Position numbers and translations under genes: made by a program
From: an uncultured Clostridia bacterium
GTDB taxonomy: Bacteria; Bacillota; Clostridia; Oscillospirales; CAG-272
DNA length: 12,811 nucleotides
Reading direction: 5' to 3'
NCBI GenBank assembly: GCA_937892405.1
Contig: CALAFS010000112.1
Span: forward strand, 1-12,811
Notes under the pieces: model-generated
Told to the model about the DNA's origin: nothing
The model's input: only the letters and a program-made list of their open reading frames with translations
Database searches by the model: none
Shown: positions 1 through 6,730 of the stretch, piece after piece
Layout: every line of letters starts with the position of its first letter
How positions within the stretch are numbered: the first letter of the stretch is position 1

Positions 1-143
1 ATTCGTGCGTGAAACACGGAAACGCTCCCATATAGCGAACTTATACTTTCACGCCATCTGCATTTTGCCACTAATCAAAGGCTTGGAATTTCCCGATGTT
101 TTCTTTAGAAAACCAAAACGGGACGGGACCCGTTTTGAGGGAA
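1..143. repeat. Repeat unit 1 (full)
   Basis: Stem A pairs 7-14 (GCGTGAAA) with 47-54. Stem B pairs 86-94 (GAATTTCCC) with 139-147, which crosses into the next unit. Within stem B are stem C, 98-104 (GTTTTCT) with 107-113, and stem D, 115-122 (AAAACGGG) with 129-136. Stem C differs from units 2 and 3 by two paired changes that keep complementarity. The left part of the unit is identical to unit 3. Confidence 0.9.
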
Positions 144-286
144 ATTCATGTGCGAAACACGAGAGCGTGCCTATACTACAAACTTCTGCTTTCGCACCAT
201 TCAATTTCTATCCCACTCAAAGGCTTGGAATTTCCCGATGTTTCCATTTGGAAACCAAAACGGGTTTGGGACCCGTTTTGAGGGAA
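144..286. repeat. Repeat unit 2 (full, divergent left half)
   Basis: Stem A here is 150-157 (GTGCGAAA) with 190-197 (TTTCGCAC). It differs from the other units at two base pairs, and both arms have changed so that pairing holds. Stem B is 228-236 with 282-290, stem C is 240-246 (GTTTCCA) with 249-255, and stem D is 257-265 (AAAACGGGT) with 271-279. The right half, from about 222, is identical to unit 3. The left half and linker (about 148-221) are clearly diverged. Confidence 0.9.
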
Positions 287-430
287 ATTCGTGCGTGAAA
301 CACGGAAACGCTCCCATATAGCGAACTTATACTTTCACGCCATCTGCATTTTGCCACTAATCAAAGGCTTGGAATTTCCCGATGTTTCCATTTGGAAACC
401 AAAACGGGTTTGGGACCCGTTTTGAGGGAA
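287..430. repeat. Repeat unit 3 (full)
   Basis: Stem A is 293-300 with 333-340. Stem B is 372-380 with 426-434, stem C is 384-390 with 393-399, and stem D is 401-409 with 415-423. The unit is a mosaic: its left half matches unit 1 and its right half matches unit 2. Confidence 0.9.
401..423 (-). terminator. Possible terminator-like hairpin inside the repeat, downstream of the ABC operon
   Basis: AAAACGGGT, loop of five bases, ACCCGTTTT is a perfect 9-bp hairpin that ends in a short T tract on either strand. Equivalent hairpins lie at 257-279 and 115-136. Each could weakly terminate the sugar-transport operon, which ends at 485, and the repetition could add up. The T tract is only four long and is part of the stem, so termination is an inference. 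Confidence 0.35.
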
Positions 431-485
431 ATTCGTGCGTGAAACACGGAAACGCTCCCATATAGCGAACTTATACTTTCACGCC
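431..485. repeat. Repeat unit 4 (partial, 55 bp), abutting a stop codon
   Basis: This unit contains only the stem A hairpin (437-444 GCGTGAAA with 477-484 TTTCACGC) and is identical to the first 55 bases of units 1 and 3. It ends at base 485, which is also the last base of the TAG stop codon (485-487 on the complement) of the minus-strand permease gene. Read on the minus strand, the array therefore starts directly at the 3' end of that gene, and stem A would be the first structure in the 3' untranslated RNA. Confidence 0.85.
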
Positions 486-1330
486 TATCCTTTCACCGCT
501 CCTGCGACAACACCCTTGATAATATACTTTTGTCCGAAGAGATAGAAGATCACGATCGGAAGGATCGCGAGGACGAGCATTGCCATCAGACCGCCGTAGT
601 CGGTCGATCCGTAGGCGCCCTGCATGGCGATCTGAATCGCGACGGGGATCGTCTTTTTGTCGGTGCCGAGAACGAGGTAGGGCAGAAGATAGTCGTTCCA
701 GATCCACATGGTGTTTAAGATCGCGACGGTGACGGTGGTCGGTTTCAGAATCGGGAAGACGACGAGAAAGAAGGTGCCGATCGGGGAGGCGCCGTCGATC
801 GTTGCCGCCTCTTCGATCTCATGCGGTATGCTTTTCAGAAAGCCGCTCATCATGAATACCGAGAGCCCCGCGCCGAATCCGAGATAGACGGGAATCATGC
901 CGGGAAGGTTCGCGAGTCCGAGACGGTTCACCGTAAAGGTCATCGTGTACATGACCATCTGAAAGGGGACGATCATGCTGAAAACAAAGAGATAATAAAG
1001 GGCGCGGGAGAGGCGGCTCCTCACACGCAGAAGGTACCACGCCGTCATGGAACAGAAGATCAGGATTGCCGCGACGGAAAAGACGGTAATGAAAAGAGAT
1101 CTGCCGAAGGCGGCAAAAAATCCCGTCGCCGAAAGCCCCGAAAGATAGTTCTGGAATCCGACGAAGGTCGTGGCATTCGGAAAAGCGAAAGGGTCGCCGG
1201 AAATATAAAAACGCGACTTGAAAGAGTTCATCACAACGAGAAGCACAGGAATCAGAAAGAAGACGGCGAGGACACATAAAATGACGAAAATGACAACATT
1301 GGTTGCGCTTTTGCTCGTTTTAACCTGCAT
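485..1330 (-). CDS. Carbohydrate ABC transporter permease (MalG/UgpE type, CUT1)
   Basis: This is a 281-residue inner-membrane permease, one half of the channel of a CUT1-family sugar importer. The sequence shows an N-terminal membrane segment at about 12-35, a periplasm-side stretch rich in aromatic residues, about five further hydrophobic segments, and the EAA loop (residues 173-197, including EEAATIDGASPIG) that docks onto the ATPase. This loop and the length are typical of the second, MalG-like permease. The ATG start at 1328-1330 is preceded by GGGAGGTG (complement of 1341-1348), about 10 bases upstream and inside the end of the previous gene. Only one base separates the two genes, so translation is probably coupled. 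It is the last gene of the operon, and its TAG stop touches the tandem repeat array. The sugar substrate cannot be read from the sequence. Confidence 0.95.
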   Translation of the reverse strand: MQVKTSKSATNVVIFVILCVLAVFFLIPVLLVVMNSFKSRFYISGDPFAFPNATTFVGFQNYLSGLSATGFFAAFGRSLFITVFSVAAILIFCSMTAWYLLRVRSRLSRALYYLFVFSMIVPFQMVMYTMTFTVNRLGLANLPGMIPVYLGFGAGLSVFMMSGFLKSIPHEIEEAATIDGASPIGTFFLVVFPILKPTTVTVAILNTMWIWNDYLLPYLVLGTDKKTIPVAIQIAMQGAYGSTDYGGLMAMLVLAILPIVIFYLFGQKYIIKGVVAGAVKG

Positions 1331-1331
1331 T

Positions 1332-2180
1332 TTAACTTTCCACCTCCCGACTTGCCGTCAGCTTCAGTTGCAGAAGCGCGAGCAGAGCGACAATGATAAA
1401 GAAGACAACCGCCTTTGCCTGTCCGACCCCCTGCCAGCCGATTCTTCCATAGAAGGTATTATAGATGTTGAGGGCGAGCATCTCGGTGCTCTTTTCGGGG
1501 GCGCCTGCCGTCAGGGCGAGGTTCTGATCGAACATTTTGAAGGAGTTGGTTAGGGTGAGAAAGGTGCAGATGGTGATTGAGGGCATGACGGCGGGGATCT
1601 TGATACGGAAGAGAGTCTTCGCGGGAGAGGCGCCGTCGATCGCCGCCGCTTCCAGAAGATCCTCGGGGACATTCTGAAGTCCCGCGATATAGATCACCAT
1701 CATATAGCCGATGAGCTGCCAGTTCGTCAGCAGAACCAGTCCGAAAAAGCCGTAGGAGGCGGCATAGGTGATGTCGACGCCGAAGTTCGCGAGCACGCCG
1801 TTGATGAGCAGATTCCAGATATACCCGAGGACGATGCCGCCGATCAGATTCGGAAGGAAGAAGACCGAGCGGAAAAGGTTCGTCCCGCGGATGCCGCGTG
1901 TTAAGAGGAGCGCCAGCGCGAAGGCGAAGATATTGACCGTCACGATGGAGACGACGGTGAAGAGAAAGGTGAATCCGAGCGCGTGGAGAAATCCCGTGTC
2001 ATCGGTAAACGCCTTGATATAATTCTGAAAGCCGCACCACTTCGCGTTTGTCACGGTGGTAAACTCGGTGAAGGACAGCCCGACACCGAGGAGAAAGGGA
2101 ACGACGAAGGAAAGGCAGAACGAGAGAAGGGTCGGCAGGACAAAGAGAGGAAAATATTTTCGTAAGGTGCTGGAGTTCAC
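1332..2180 (-). CDS. Carbohydrate ABC transporter permease (MalF/UgpA type, CUT1)
   Basis: This 282-residue membrane protein is the partner channel subunit of the sugar importer. Six hydrophobic segments are visible, with the first at about 9-35. The EAA loop at residues 173-201 includes EDLLEAAAIDGASPAK. The length and the short periplasmic loop fit UgpA/LacF-type permeases rather than the long MalF. The start codon is GTG (complement of 2178-2180), supported by AAAAGGAGG about eight bases upstream. That Shine-Dalgarno sequence overlaps the TAA stop of the binding-protein gene, so the three genes form one tightly packed operon (15-base gap upstream, one-base gap downstream). No nucleotide-binding subunit is present. 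Clostridial and bacillar CUT1 systems often share one MsmX-like ATPase encoded elsewhere, and that is the likely arrangement here. Confidence 0.95.
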   Translation of the reverse strand: MNSSTLRKYFPLFVLPTLLSFCLSFVVPFLLGVGLSFTEFTTVTNAKWCGFQNYIKAFTDDTGFLHALGFTFLFTVVSIVTVNIFAFALALLLTRGIRGTNLFRSVFFLPNLIGGIVLGYIWNLLINGVLANFGVDITYAASYGFFGLVLLTNWQLIGYMMVIYIAGLQNVPEDLLEAAAIDGASPAKTLFRIKIPAVMPSITICTFLTLTNSFKMFDQNLALTAGAPEKSTEMLALNIYNTFYGRIGWQGVGQAKAVVFFIIVALLALLQLKLTASREVES

Positions 2181-2195
2181 GGTGTGCCCCTCCTT

Positions 2196-3542
2196 TTATG
2201 AGGTGCTCTCGCGGTTCCAGCTTGCGATCATGTCCGACTTGACGGCTGCCCAATCCTTGCTTCCCTGCGCGTAACGGAGAAGGGAGGCGCCGAAATCGTC
2301 CTTGAATTTCTGCGAGGGGAAGACCGTGAAGTTCCACGGTACCGAGGTGAGACTTTCGTTTTGCATATAGCGGAGCACCTCTTTCGCGAGGGGATCGCTC
2401 GGCACTTCGTCTTCGGTGAAGGTGTCAAACGGCGCGATAAAGCCGAGCTCTTCGGTGATATACTGCTTTCCGTACTCGCTCGAATAGAGCCACCAGATGA
2501 AGTCGGCGGCGGCTTTTTGCTCTTCGGCACTTGCCTTTTTATTGATGGCATAGAAGTTTTCGGTACCGATGCAAAGTCCCTGCATCTCCTCTCCGGAAAC
2601 GCCGGTATAGATCGGCAGATACTTGATATTGTCCGCCGTTACCTTGTTACCCGCGACATCGGCAATCTGACTCCATGCCCAGTTGCCGTTCTGCACCATG
2701 ACACACTTACCGAGAGCAAACTCCGCCATGGAGTCGACGACGGTCTTCGTGCCGAGCGTGCGGCGGTCGACGGTGGAATTGTTGATATAAAGATCAAAAA
2801 TGTTCTTGAAATTTTCCGCATGGGAGAATTCGATGGTCTTCGTCGCATCGGAGGAGAGATCGACCCCGCGGTCGCGGAATTCGTAATAGATCGGAAGATT
2901 CGCGAGATGCGTCTGCCAACGCCAGTCCTCGCCGCTTTTCAGCGAAGTGGCGGCGAAGACGCCGTCGATACCGAGGGCGCTCTTTTTTGCCGTCATGTCT
3001 GTGACGAGAGCAGAGAGATCGGAAAAGTTTTTGATGTCGTCCATAGAGGTAAAAGAAGTGTTTCTCTCCGAGAGGGAGAAATAGGCATCTGTGATCGCCT
3101 TGTTATAGAGGATTCCGTAGCCTTCCACGACATAGGGGATTCCGTAAACACCGCCGTCGGCACCCGTGACGGCAAGGTTCTTGTCCGAGAGATGGCGGTA
3201 AAGCTCGGTATCCGAGAGGTCGGCGCAATAGTCCGCCCACGCGGCGTAGCCCTTCGGACCGTTGATCTGGAAGAGGGTAGGCGCTTCGGAGGTCGACATT
3301 TTTGCCGCGAGGGTCTGCTCGTAGGCGTTGTTGGCGGCGGTGTCGACGAGGACGCGCACGCCCGTTTCTTTTTCGTACTCGGCGGCGAGCGCTTTGTATT
3401 TGTCCGCGATCTCGGGCTTGAAGTTCAGGTAGCGGATCGTGATACCCTCCGTGCGGTTGCAGGAAGAGAGAACCGCCGCGTACCCGAGAAGGAGGGCTGC
3501 GGCGAGAAGGACGGACACGGTTCGTTTCGGAAATTTTATCAT
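2196..3542 (-). CDS. Extracellular solute-binding lipoprotein of a sugar ABC transporter
   Basis: This 448-residue lipoprotein captures the substrate for the two permeases that follow. The N-terminus has basic residues (KFPKR), a hydrophobic core, and a lipobox LSSC with lipidated Cys28. The mature part begins NRTEGITIRYLNFKPE and continues with the YKALAAEYEKETGVRV pattern typical of family 1 binding proteins. The reading frame is open 113 codons further upstream, but I chose the ATG at 3540-3542. It is preceded by AGGAG eight bases upstream, gives a proper signal peptide, and the upstream extension lies antisense to the start of the pseudouridine synthase gene. It is the first gene of the operon. 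The closest relatives would bind oligosaccharides or sugar phosphates, but the ligand is undetermined. Confidence 0.93.
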   Translation of the reverse strand: MIKFPKRTVSVLLAAALLLGYAAVLSSCNRTEGITIRYLNFKPEIADKYKALAAEYEKETGVRVLVDTAANNAYEQTLAAKMSTSEAPTLFQINGPKGYAAWADYCADLSDTELYRHLSDKNLAVTGADGGVYGIPYVVEGYGILYNKAITDAYFSLSERNTSFTSMDDIKNFSDLSALVTDMTAKKSALGIDGVFAATSLKSGEDWRWQTHLANLPIYYEFRDRGVDLSSDATKTIEFSHAENFKNIFDLYINNSTVDRRTLGTKTVVDSMAEFALGKCVMVQNGNWAWSQIADVAGNKVTADNIKYLPIYTGVSGEEMQGLCIGTENFYAINKKASAEEQKAAADFIWWLYSSEYGKQYITEELGFIAPFDTFTEDEVPSDPLAKEVLRYMQNESLTSVPWNFTVFPSQKFKDDFGASLLRYAQGSKDWAAVKSDMIASWNRESTS

Positions 3543-3639
3543 AAGGATATCTCCTGTTTTTTGATCGAAACACGGCAAACGCCGGTCTTTTGTGATGCTA
3601 TGATATATTCTTCGGCGAAACGGCGAAATTATGCGGGAA

Positions 3640-3659
3640 AAATCGGCGTCTCCCGATTT
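3640..3659. promoter_or_regulatory. Inverted repeat in the divergent intergenic region, candidate operator
   Basis: AAATCGG, six bases, CCGATTT is a perfect 7-bp inverted repeat lying between the divergent sugar operon and the pseudouridine synthase gene. It is about 100 bases upstream of the binding-protein start. Sugar importer operons are usually controlled by LacI, AraC or two-component regulators, so a regulator site is plausible. The repeat is short, does not match a named operator that I know, and no regulator gene lies in the window. Confidence 0.25.
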
Positions 3660-3690
3660 CGCTGTTTTCAAAGAATTAAAATATTTTCTC

Positions 3691-3719
3691 TTTACAAAAA
3701 AGAAAAAATATGATACAAT
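3691..3719 (+). promoter_or_regulatory. Sigma-A type promoter for the pseudouridine synthase/tex block
   Basis: TTTACA at 3691-3696 and TACAAT at 3714-3719 are separated by exactly 17 bases. A TG at 3711-3712 makes an extended -10. Transcription would begin near 3726, about 25 bases before the ATG at 3751. This is a near-consensus vegetative promoter, the clearest in the window, and may feed several downstream genes. Confidence 0.8.
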
Positions 3720-3750
3720 AAAGGCTATCACGGAAAAAGGGAGACAGGGC

Positions 3751-4458
3751 ATGCGGATTGACAAAATGATTTCCGACCTCGGGGTCGCCTCGCGCCGGAG
3801 TGCGGCAGCGAGTGCCGCGCGCGGCGGCGTGCTTCTGAACGGGGTGCGGGTCAGGGTTCTTTCCCGCCACATCGACCCCACCGTCGACCGTGTGACCTAC
3901 CTCGGCGAGGAGCTCGTCTATCACCGTTTCGTCTACTACATGCTGAACAAACCCGCAGGGTATGTCAGTGCGACGGAGGACAGGCGGTATCCGTGAGTGA
4001 CCGAGCTTTTGCCCGAGAGGATCCGGCATATGGATCTTTTCCCGGTCGGTCGGCTCGATAAGGACACGCTCGGGTTGATGATCCTTACCAATGACGGGGC
4101 ACTGGCGCACAGACTCCTGACGCCGAGACGGCATGTGGAGAAGGAATACGCCTTCACGGTGGATTGCCCGCTTCCGAGGGGCGCCGAAGAGCGCTTCGCC
4201 ACGGGACTGACGATCGACGGGGGCGAGGTGTGCAAGAGCGCGCGCCTTCTGCCGTCCGATAACCGCCTGTCGGGACATATCGTCCTGACGGAGGGGAAGT
4301 ATCATCAGATCAAGCGCATGGCCGAGGCGGTCGGTTGCCGCGTCACCTCGCTTGAGCGGGTGCGCTTTGCCGACATTCCGCTCGATCCGTCGCTCGCCCG
4401 CGGAGAATTCCGCCCCCTTACGGAAGAGGAAATCGCGGGACTTCGCGCCGCGGAGTAA
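3751..4458 (+). pseudogene. RsuA/RluB-family rRNA pseudouridine synthase, interrupted by an in-frame TGA
   Basis: Reading through one stop, the gene encodes 235 codons, the usual RsuA length. It opens with an S4 RNA-binding domain (about residues 1-50: RIDKMISDLGVASRR, VLLNGVRVR). The synthase domain follows: MLNKPAGYVSATED at 64-77, the catalytic GRLDKDTLGL motif with Asp103, TNDG, and the KYHQIKRM motif near the end. These enzymes convert a uridine in 16S or 23S rRNA to pseudouridine. Codon 82 (3994-3996) is TGA, lying between RRYP and VTELLPER, where the family has a sense codon. Frame is unchanged on both sides, so this is a nonsense change rather than a frameshift. The stop separates the S4 domain from the catalytic Asp. 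A GTG follows the TGA directly, but no well-spaced ribosome site precedes it. ATG 3751 is chosen by GGGAGA upstream and the S4 motif. It could be a recent pseudogene, a sequencing error, or a readthrough site. Confidence 0.85.
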
Positions 4459-4515
4459 AAAACAAAAAGATCAAACATACCGCGAAAGCCGCGGGACACA
4501 TTAAAAGGAGAACAC

Positions 4516-6690
4516 ATGGACATTCTGAAAACACTGGCAAAGGAACTTTCCTTAAAGGAAGAGCAGGTGGAGAAGACCGTCGCGCTCATCGACGAGGGGA
4601 ACACCATTCCCTTCATTTCCCGATACCGCAAAGAGGTGACGGGGAGCCTTGACGACACGATCCTGCGTGAACTTTATGACAGACTGCAATATCTGCGCAA
4701 GCTCAATGAGCGCAAGGAAGAGATTTCCGCGCTGATCGCCGCGCAGGAGAAGCTGACGCCCGAGATCACCTTCGCCCTCGAGAACGCAAAGACGCTTGTC
4801 GAGCTGGAGGACATCTACCGTCCCTTCAAGCCGAAGCGTACGACCCGCGCATCCATCGCCCGTGCAAAGGGGCTGGAGCCTCTCGCGAACTATATCATGG
4901 AGCAGCGGGACAGCTACGATCCCGCGATTGATGTGTATGCCGAGGAGTTCATCTCAACGGAGGAGGGAAAAGAGGTTCCCGATGCCGCCGCGGCGCTCGC
5001 CGGCGCGTCGGATATCATCGCGGAGGATGTTTCCAACGATGCCGAGATCCGTAAGCTGCTCCGCGCCTTTACCTTTGAGCACGGAACGCTCGACGCGAAG
5101 GGGACGAAGGACGAGACTTCGGTCTATGAGACTTACTACGACTTCTCGGAGCCGATCAAGAAGCTGAAGGGGCACCGGATCCTCGCGATCAACCGCGGCG
5201 AGAAGGAGGAATTCCTGAAGGTGTCGGTGAATGTGTCCGAGGAGGACGCGATCGCACAGCTGGTCGCCCGCGTGATTACCAATAAGAAGTCGCCCGCACT
5301 GCCCTATCTGATGGCGACGCTGACCGATGCCTATGAGCGCCTTCTCTTCCCGGCGATCGAGAGAGAAGTGCGTACCGCACTCTTTGACGACGCGTCGGAG
5401 GGCGCGCTGAAGGTCTTTGCGGAGAACCTCAGAAACCTTCTGCTTGTCTCGCCTCTGAAAGGCAAGACGGTGCTCGGCTACGACCCCGGTTTCCGTACCG
5501 GATGTAAACTGGCGGTTGTCGACAAGACGGGAAAAGTGCTCGACACGGGCGTTATTTATCCCACTGAGCCGCGTTGCGATATCGAAGGATCGAAGCGGAA
5601 AGTGCTCGCCCTGATCGAAAAATACAAGATTGATGTCATCTCCATCGGCAACGGCACGGCGTCCCGTGAGTCGGAGCGTTTCATCGCCGACACCCTGCGT
5701 GATCCCCATTGCCCGAAGGGCGTGAAATATACGATCGTTTCCGAGGCGGGCGCCTCGGTCTATTCGGCGTCGAAGCTCGGTGCCGAGGAGTTCCCCGACT
5801 TCGATGTGACCCAGAGAAGCGCGGTGTCGATCGCGAGACGCCTTCAGGATCCGCTCGCCGAGCTTGTGAAAATCGAGCCGAAGGCGATCGGCGTCGGTCA
5901 GTATCAGCACGATATGAAGCAGGCGCGTCTGTCCGAGGCGCTCGGCGGCGTGGTCGAGGACTGCGTCAACGGCGTCGGCGTCGACATCAACACGGCGTCC
6001 TATTCGCTTCTTTCCTATGTATCGGGTATCAATATGACGGCGGCGAAAAACATTGTCGCCTTCCGTGAGGCGAACGGGGAATTCAAGACGAGAAAACAGA
6101 TTCTCAAGGTGCCGAAGATCGGCGAGAAGGCGTTTGTCCAGTGCGCGGGCTTCCTCAGAATCCCGGGTGCGAAGGATGTGCTCGACTCCACCGGCGTGCA
6201 CCCCGAGTCCTATCCGATCGCCGAGGCGCTTCTTGCGAAATTCGGCTATACCGATGACGATGTGAGAGCGAACAACCTGGCGCTCCTCCGCTTCAAGGCG
6301 GAACAGTACGGCAAGGCAAAGCTCGCGAAAGAGCTCGGTTGCGGCGAGCCGACTCTCGAAGATATTATCAAGGAACTGGAGAAGCCGGGACGCGATATCC
6401 GTGACGACGCGCCCGCGCCCATTCTTTCGACCGATGTTCTGGAGATCACCGACCTGAAGCCGGATATGCAGCTCAAGGGCACCGTGCGCAATGTGGTCGA
6501 TTTCGGCTGTTTTGTCGACATCGGCGTGCACCACGACGGACTGCTCCACATCTCCGAGATGAGCGACAAGTTTGTCAAGCGTGCCTCCGACCTCTTCTCG
6601 GTCGGCGATGTCATTGATGTCAAGATCAAGGATGTCGATGTGGCGAAGCACCGCATCGCCCTGACGAGAAAGGGCATGAAGACCGAATAA
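4516..6690 (+). CDS. tex: Tex family RNA-binding transcription accessory protein
   Basis: This 724-residue cytoplasmic protein matches Tex along its full length. An N-terminal helical Tex region (about 7-55) carries IPFISRYRKE. A YqgF/RNase H-like domain begins near 318 with VLGYDPGFRTGCKLAVVD. A helix-hairpin-helix region (about 490-550) contains YVSGINMTAAKNIV and ILKVPKIGEKAFVQ. A C-terminal S1 domain (about 648-716) contains LKGTVRNVVDFGCFVDIGV and DGLLHISE. Tex proteins bind nucleic acid and RNA polymerase and affect transcription and, in some Gram-positives, ribosome-associated events. The exact role is not settled. The ATG is preceded by AAAAGGAG at about seven bases. The gene sits 57 bases after the pseudouridine synthase gene with no terminator between them, so it may share that promoter. 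A 565-codon open frame on the opposite strand is a shadow of its codon use. Confidence 0.96.
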   Translation: MDILKTLAKELSLKEEQVEKTVALIDEGNTIPFISRYRKEVTGSLDDTILRELYDRLQYLRKLNERKEEISALIAAQEKLTPEITFALENAKTLVELEDIYRPFKPKRTTRASIARAKGLEPLANYIMEQRDSYDPAIDVYAEEFISTEEGKEVPDAAAALAGASDIIAEDVSNDAEIRKLLRAFTFEHGTLDAKGTKDETSVYETYYDFSEPIKKLKGHRILAINRGEKEEFLKVSVNVSEEDAIAQLVARVITNKKSPALPYLMATLTDAYERLLFPAIEREVRTALFDDASEGALKVFAENLRNLLLVSPLKGKTVLGYDPGFRTGCKLAVVDKTGKVLDTGVIYPTEPRCDIEGSKRKVLALIEKYKIDVISIGNGTASRESERFIADTLRDPHCPKGVKYTIVSEAGASVYSASKLGAEEFPDFDVTQRSAVSIARRLQDPLAELVKIEPKAIGVGQYQHDMKQARLSEALGGVVEDCVNGVGVDINTASYSLLSYVSGINMTAAKNIVAFREANGEFKTRKQILKVPKIGEKAFVQCAGFLRIPGAKDVLDSTGVHPESYPIAEALLAKFGYTDDDVRANNLALLRFKAEQYGKAKLAKELGCGEPTLEDIIKELEKPGRDIRDDAPAPILSTDVLEITDLKPDMQLKGTVRNVVDFGCFVDIGVHHDGLLHISEMSDKFVKRASDLFSVGDVIDVKIKDVDVAKHRIALTRKGMKTE

Positions 6691-6730
6691 AAAGCGGCGC
6701 GCCTTCAGAAATCAAAAGAGAGGAGACGGT

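Larger units (their letters stand above)
1..485. repeat. Tandem array of 143-144 bp structured non-coding repeat units
   Basis: This gene-free stretch holds a direct tandem repeat. Unit starts, marked by ATTCGTGCG or ATTCATGTGCG, lie at 1, 144, 287 and 431, giving periods of 143, 143 and 144 bp. The fourth unit stops after 55 bases at 485. Base 1 already falls inside the repeat, so the array probably continues left of the window. Each full unit contains a stem of the GCGTGAAA/TTTCACGC type, then a 9-bp stem GAATTTCCC/GGGAAATTC that encloses two hairpins, GTTTCCA/TGGAAAC and AAAACGGGT/ACCCGTTTT. Differences between units inside the stems are compensatory. Periods that are not multiples of three and the lack of a conserved frame argue against coding. 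It is more AT-rich than the flanking genes. I do not recognise the family. The array could be a structured RNA, a 3' UTR element or a recombination-related DNA repeat. Confidence 0.95.

Noticed and set aside
5..298. Open frame of 97 codons across the repeats
   Set aside because: Repeat periods of 143 and 144 bp shift the frame between units, and there is no ribosome site or conserved peptide. The substitutions preserve base pairing rather than protein.
1..485. CRISPR array or integron attC array
   Set aside because: Units are about 143 bp and directly adjacent, without unique spacers of constant length. No cas genes are present, and the attC core sites and cassette genes are missing.
2361..3713. 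Plus-strand open frame of 450 codons opposite the solute-binding protein
   Set aside because: It is antisense to a clear lipoprotein gene with signal peptide and ribosome site. Its product has no recognisable motif.
3543..3881. Upstream extension of the solute-binding protein by 113 codons
   Set aside because: The internal ATG at 3540-3542 has AGGAG at eight bases and gives a perfect lipoprotein signal. The extension overlaps the divergent promoter and gene start.
3994..3996. Selenocysteine codon or a recoded genetic code
   Set aside because: The position is not a catalytic or cysteine site of the family. TGA terminates other genes in the window correctly, and Trp is encoded by TGG.
4480..4494. 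Hairpin CCGCG-AAAGC-CGCGG between the pseudouridine synthase gene and tex
   Set aside because: The stem has only five pairs, with no T run after it. It does not qualify as a terminator.
4954..6651. Long minus-strand open frame (565 codons) opposite tex
   Set aside because: It lies wholly inside tex, which has full-length family motifs. It has no recognisable domain, and long antisense frames are common in GC-rich genes of this codon use.
6697..6704. GGCGCGCC palindrome after tex
   Set aside because: It is an isolated 8-base palindrome with no T tract, expected by chance in GC-rich DNA.
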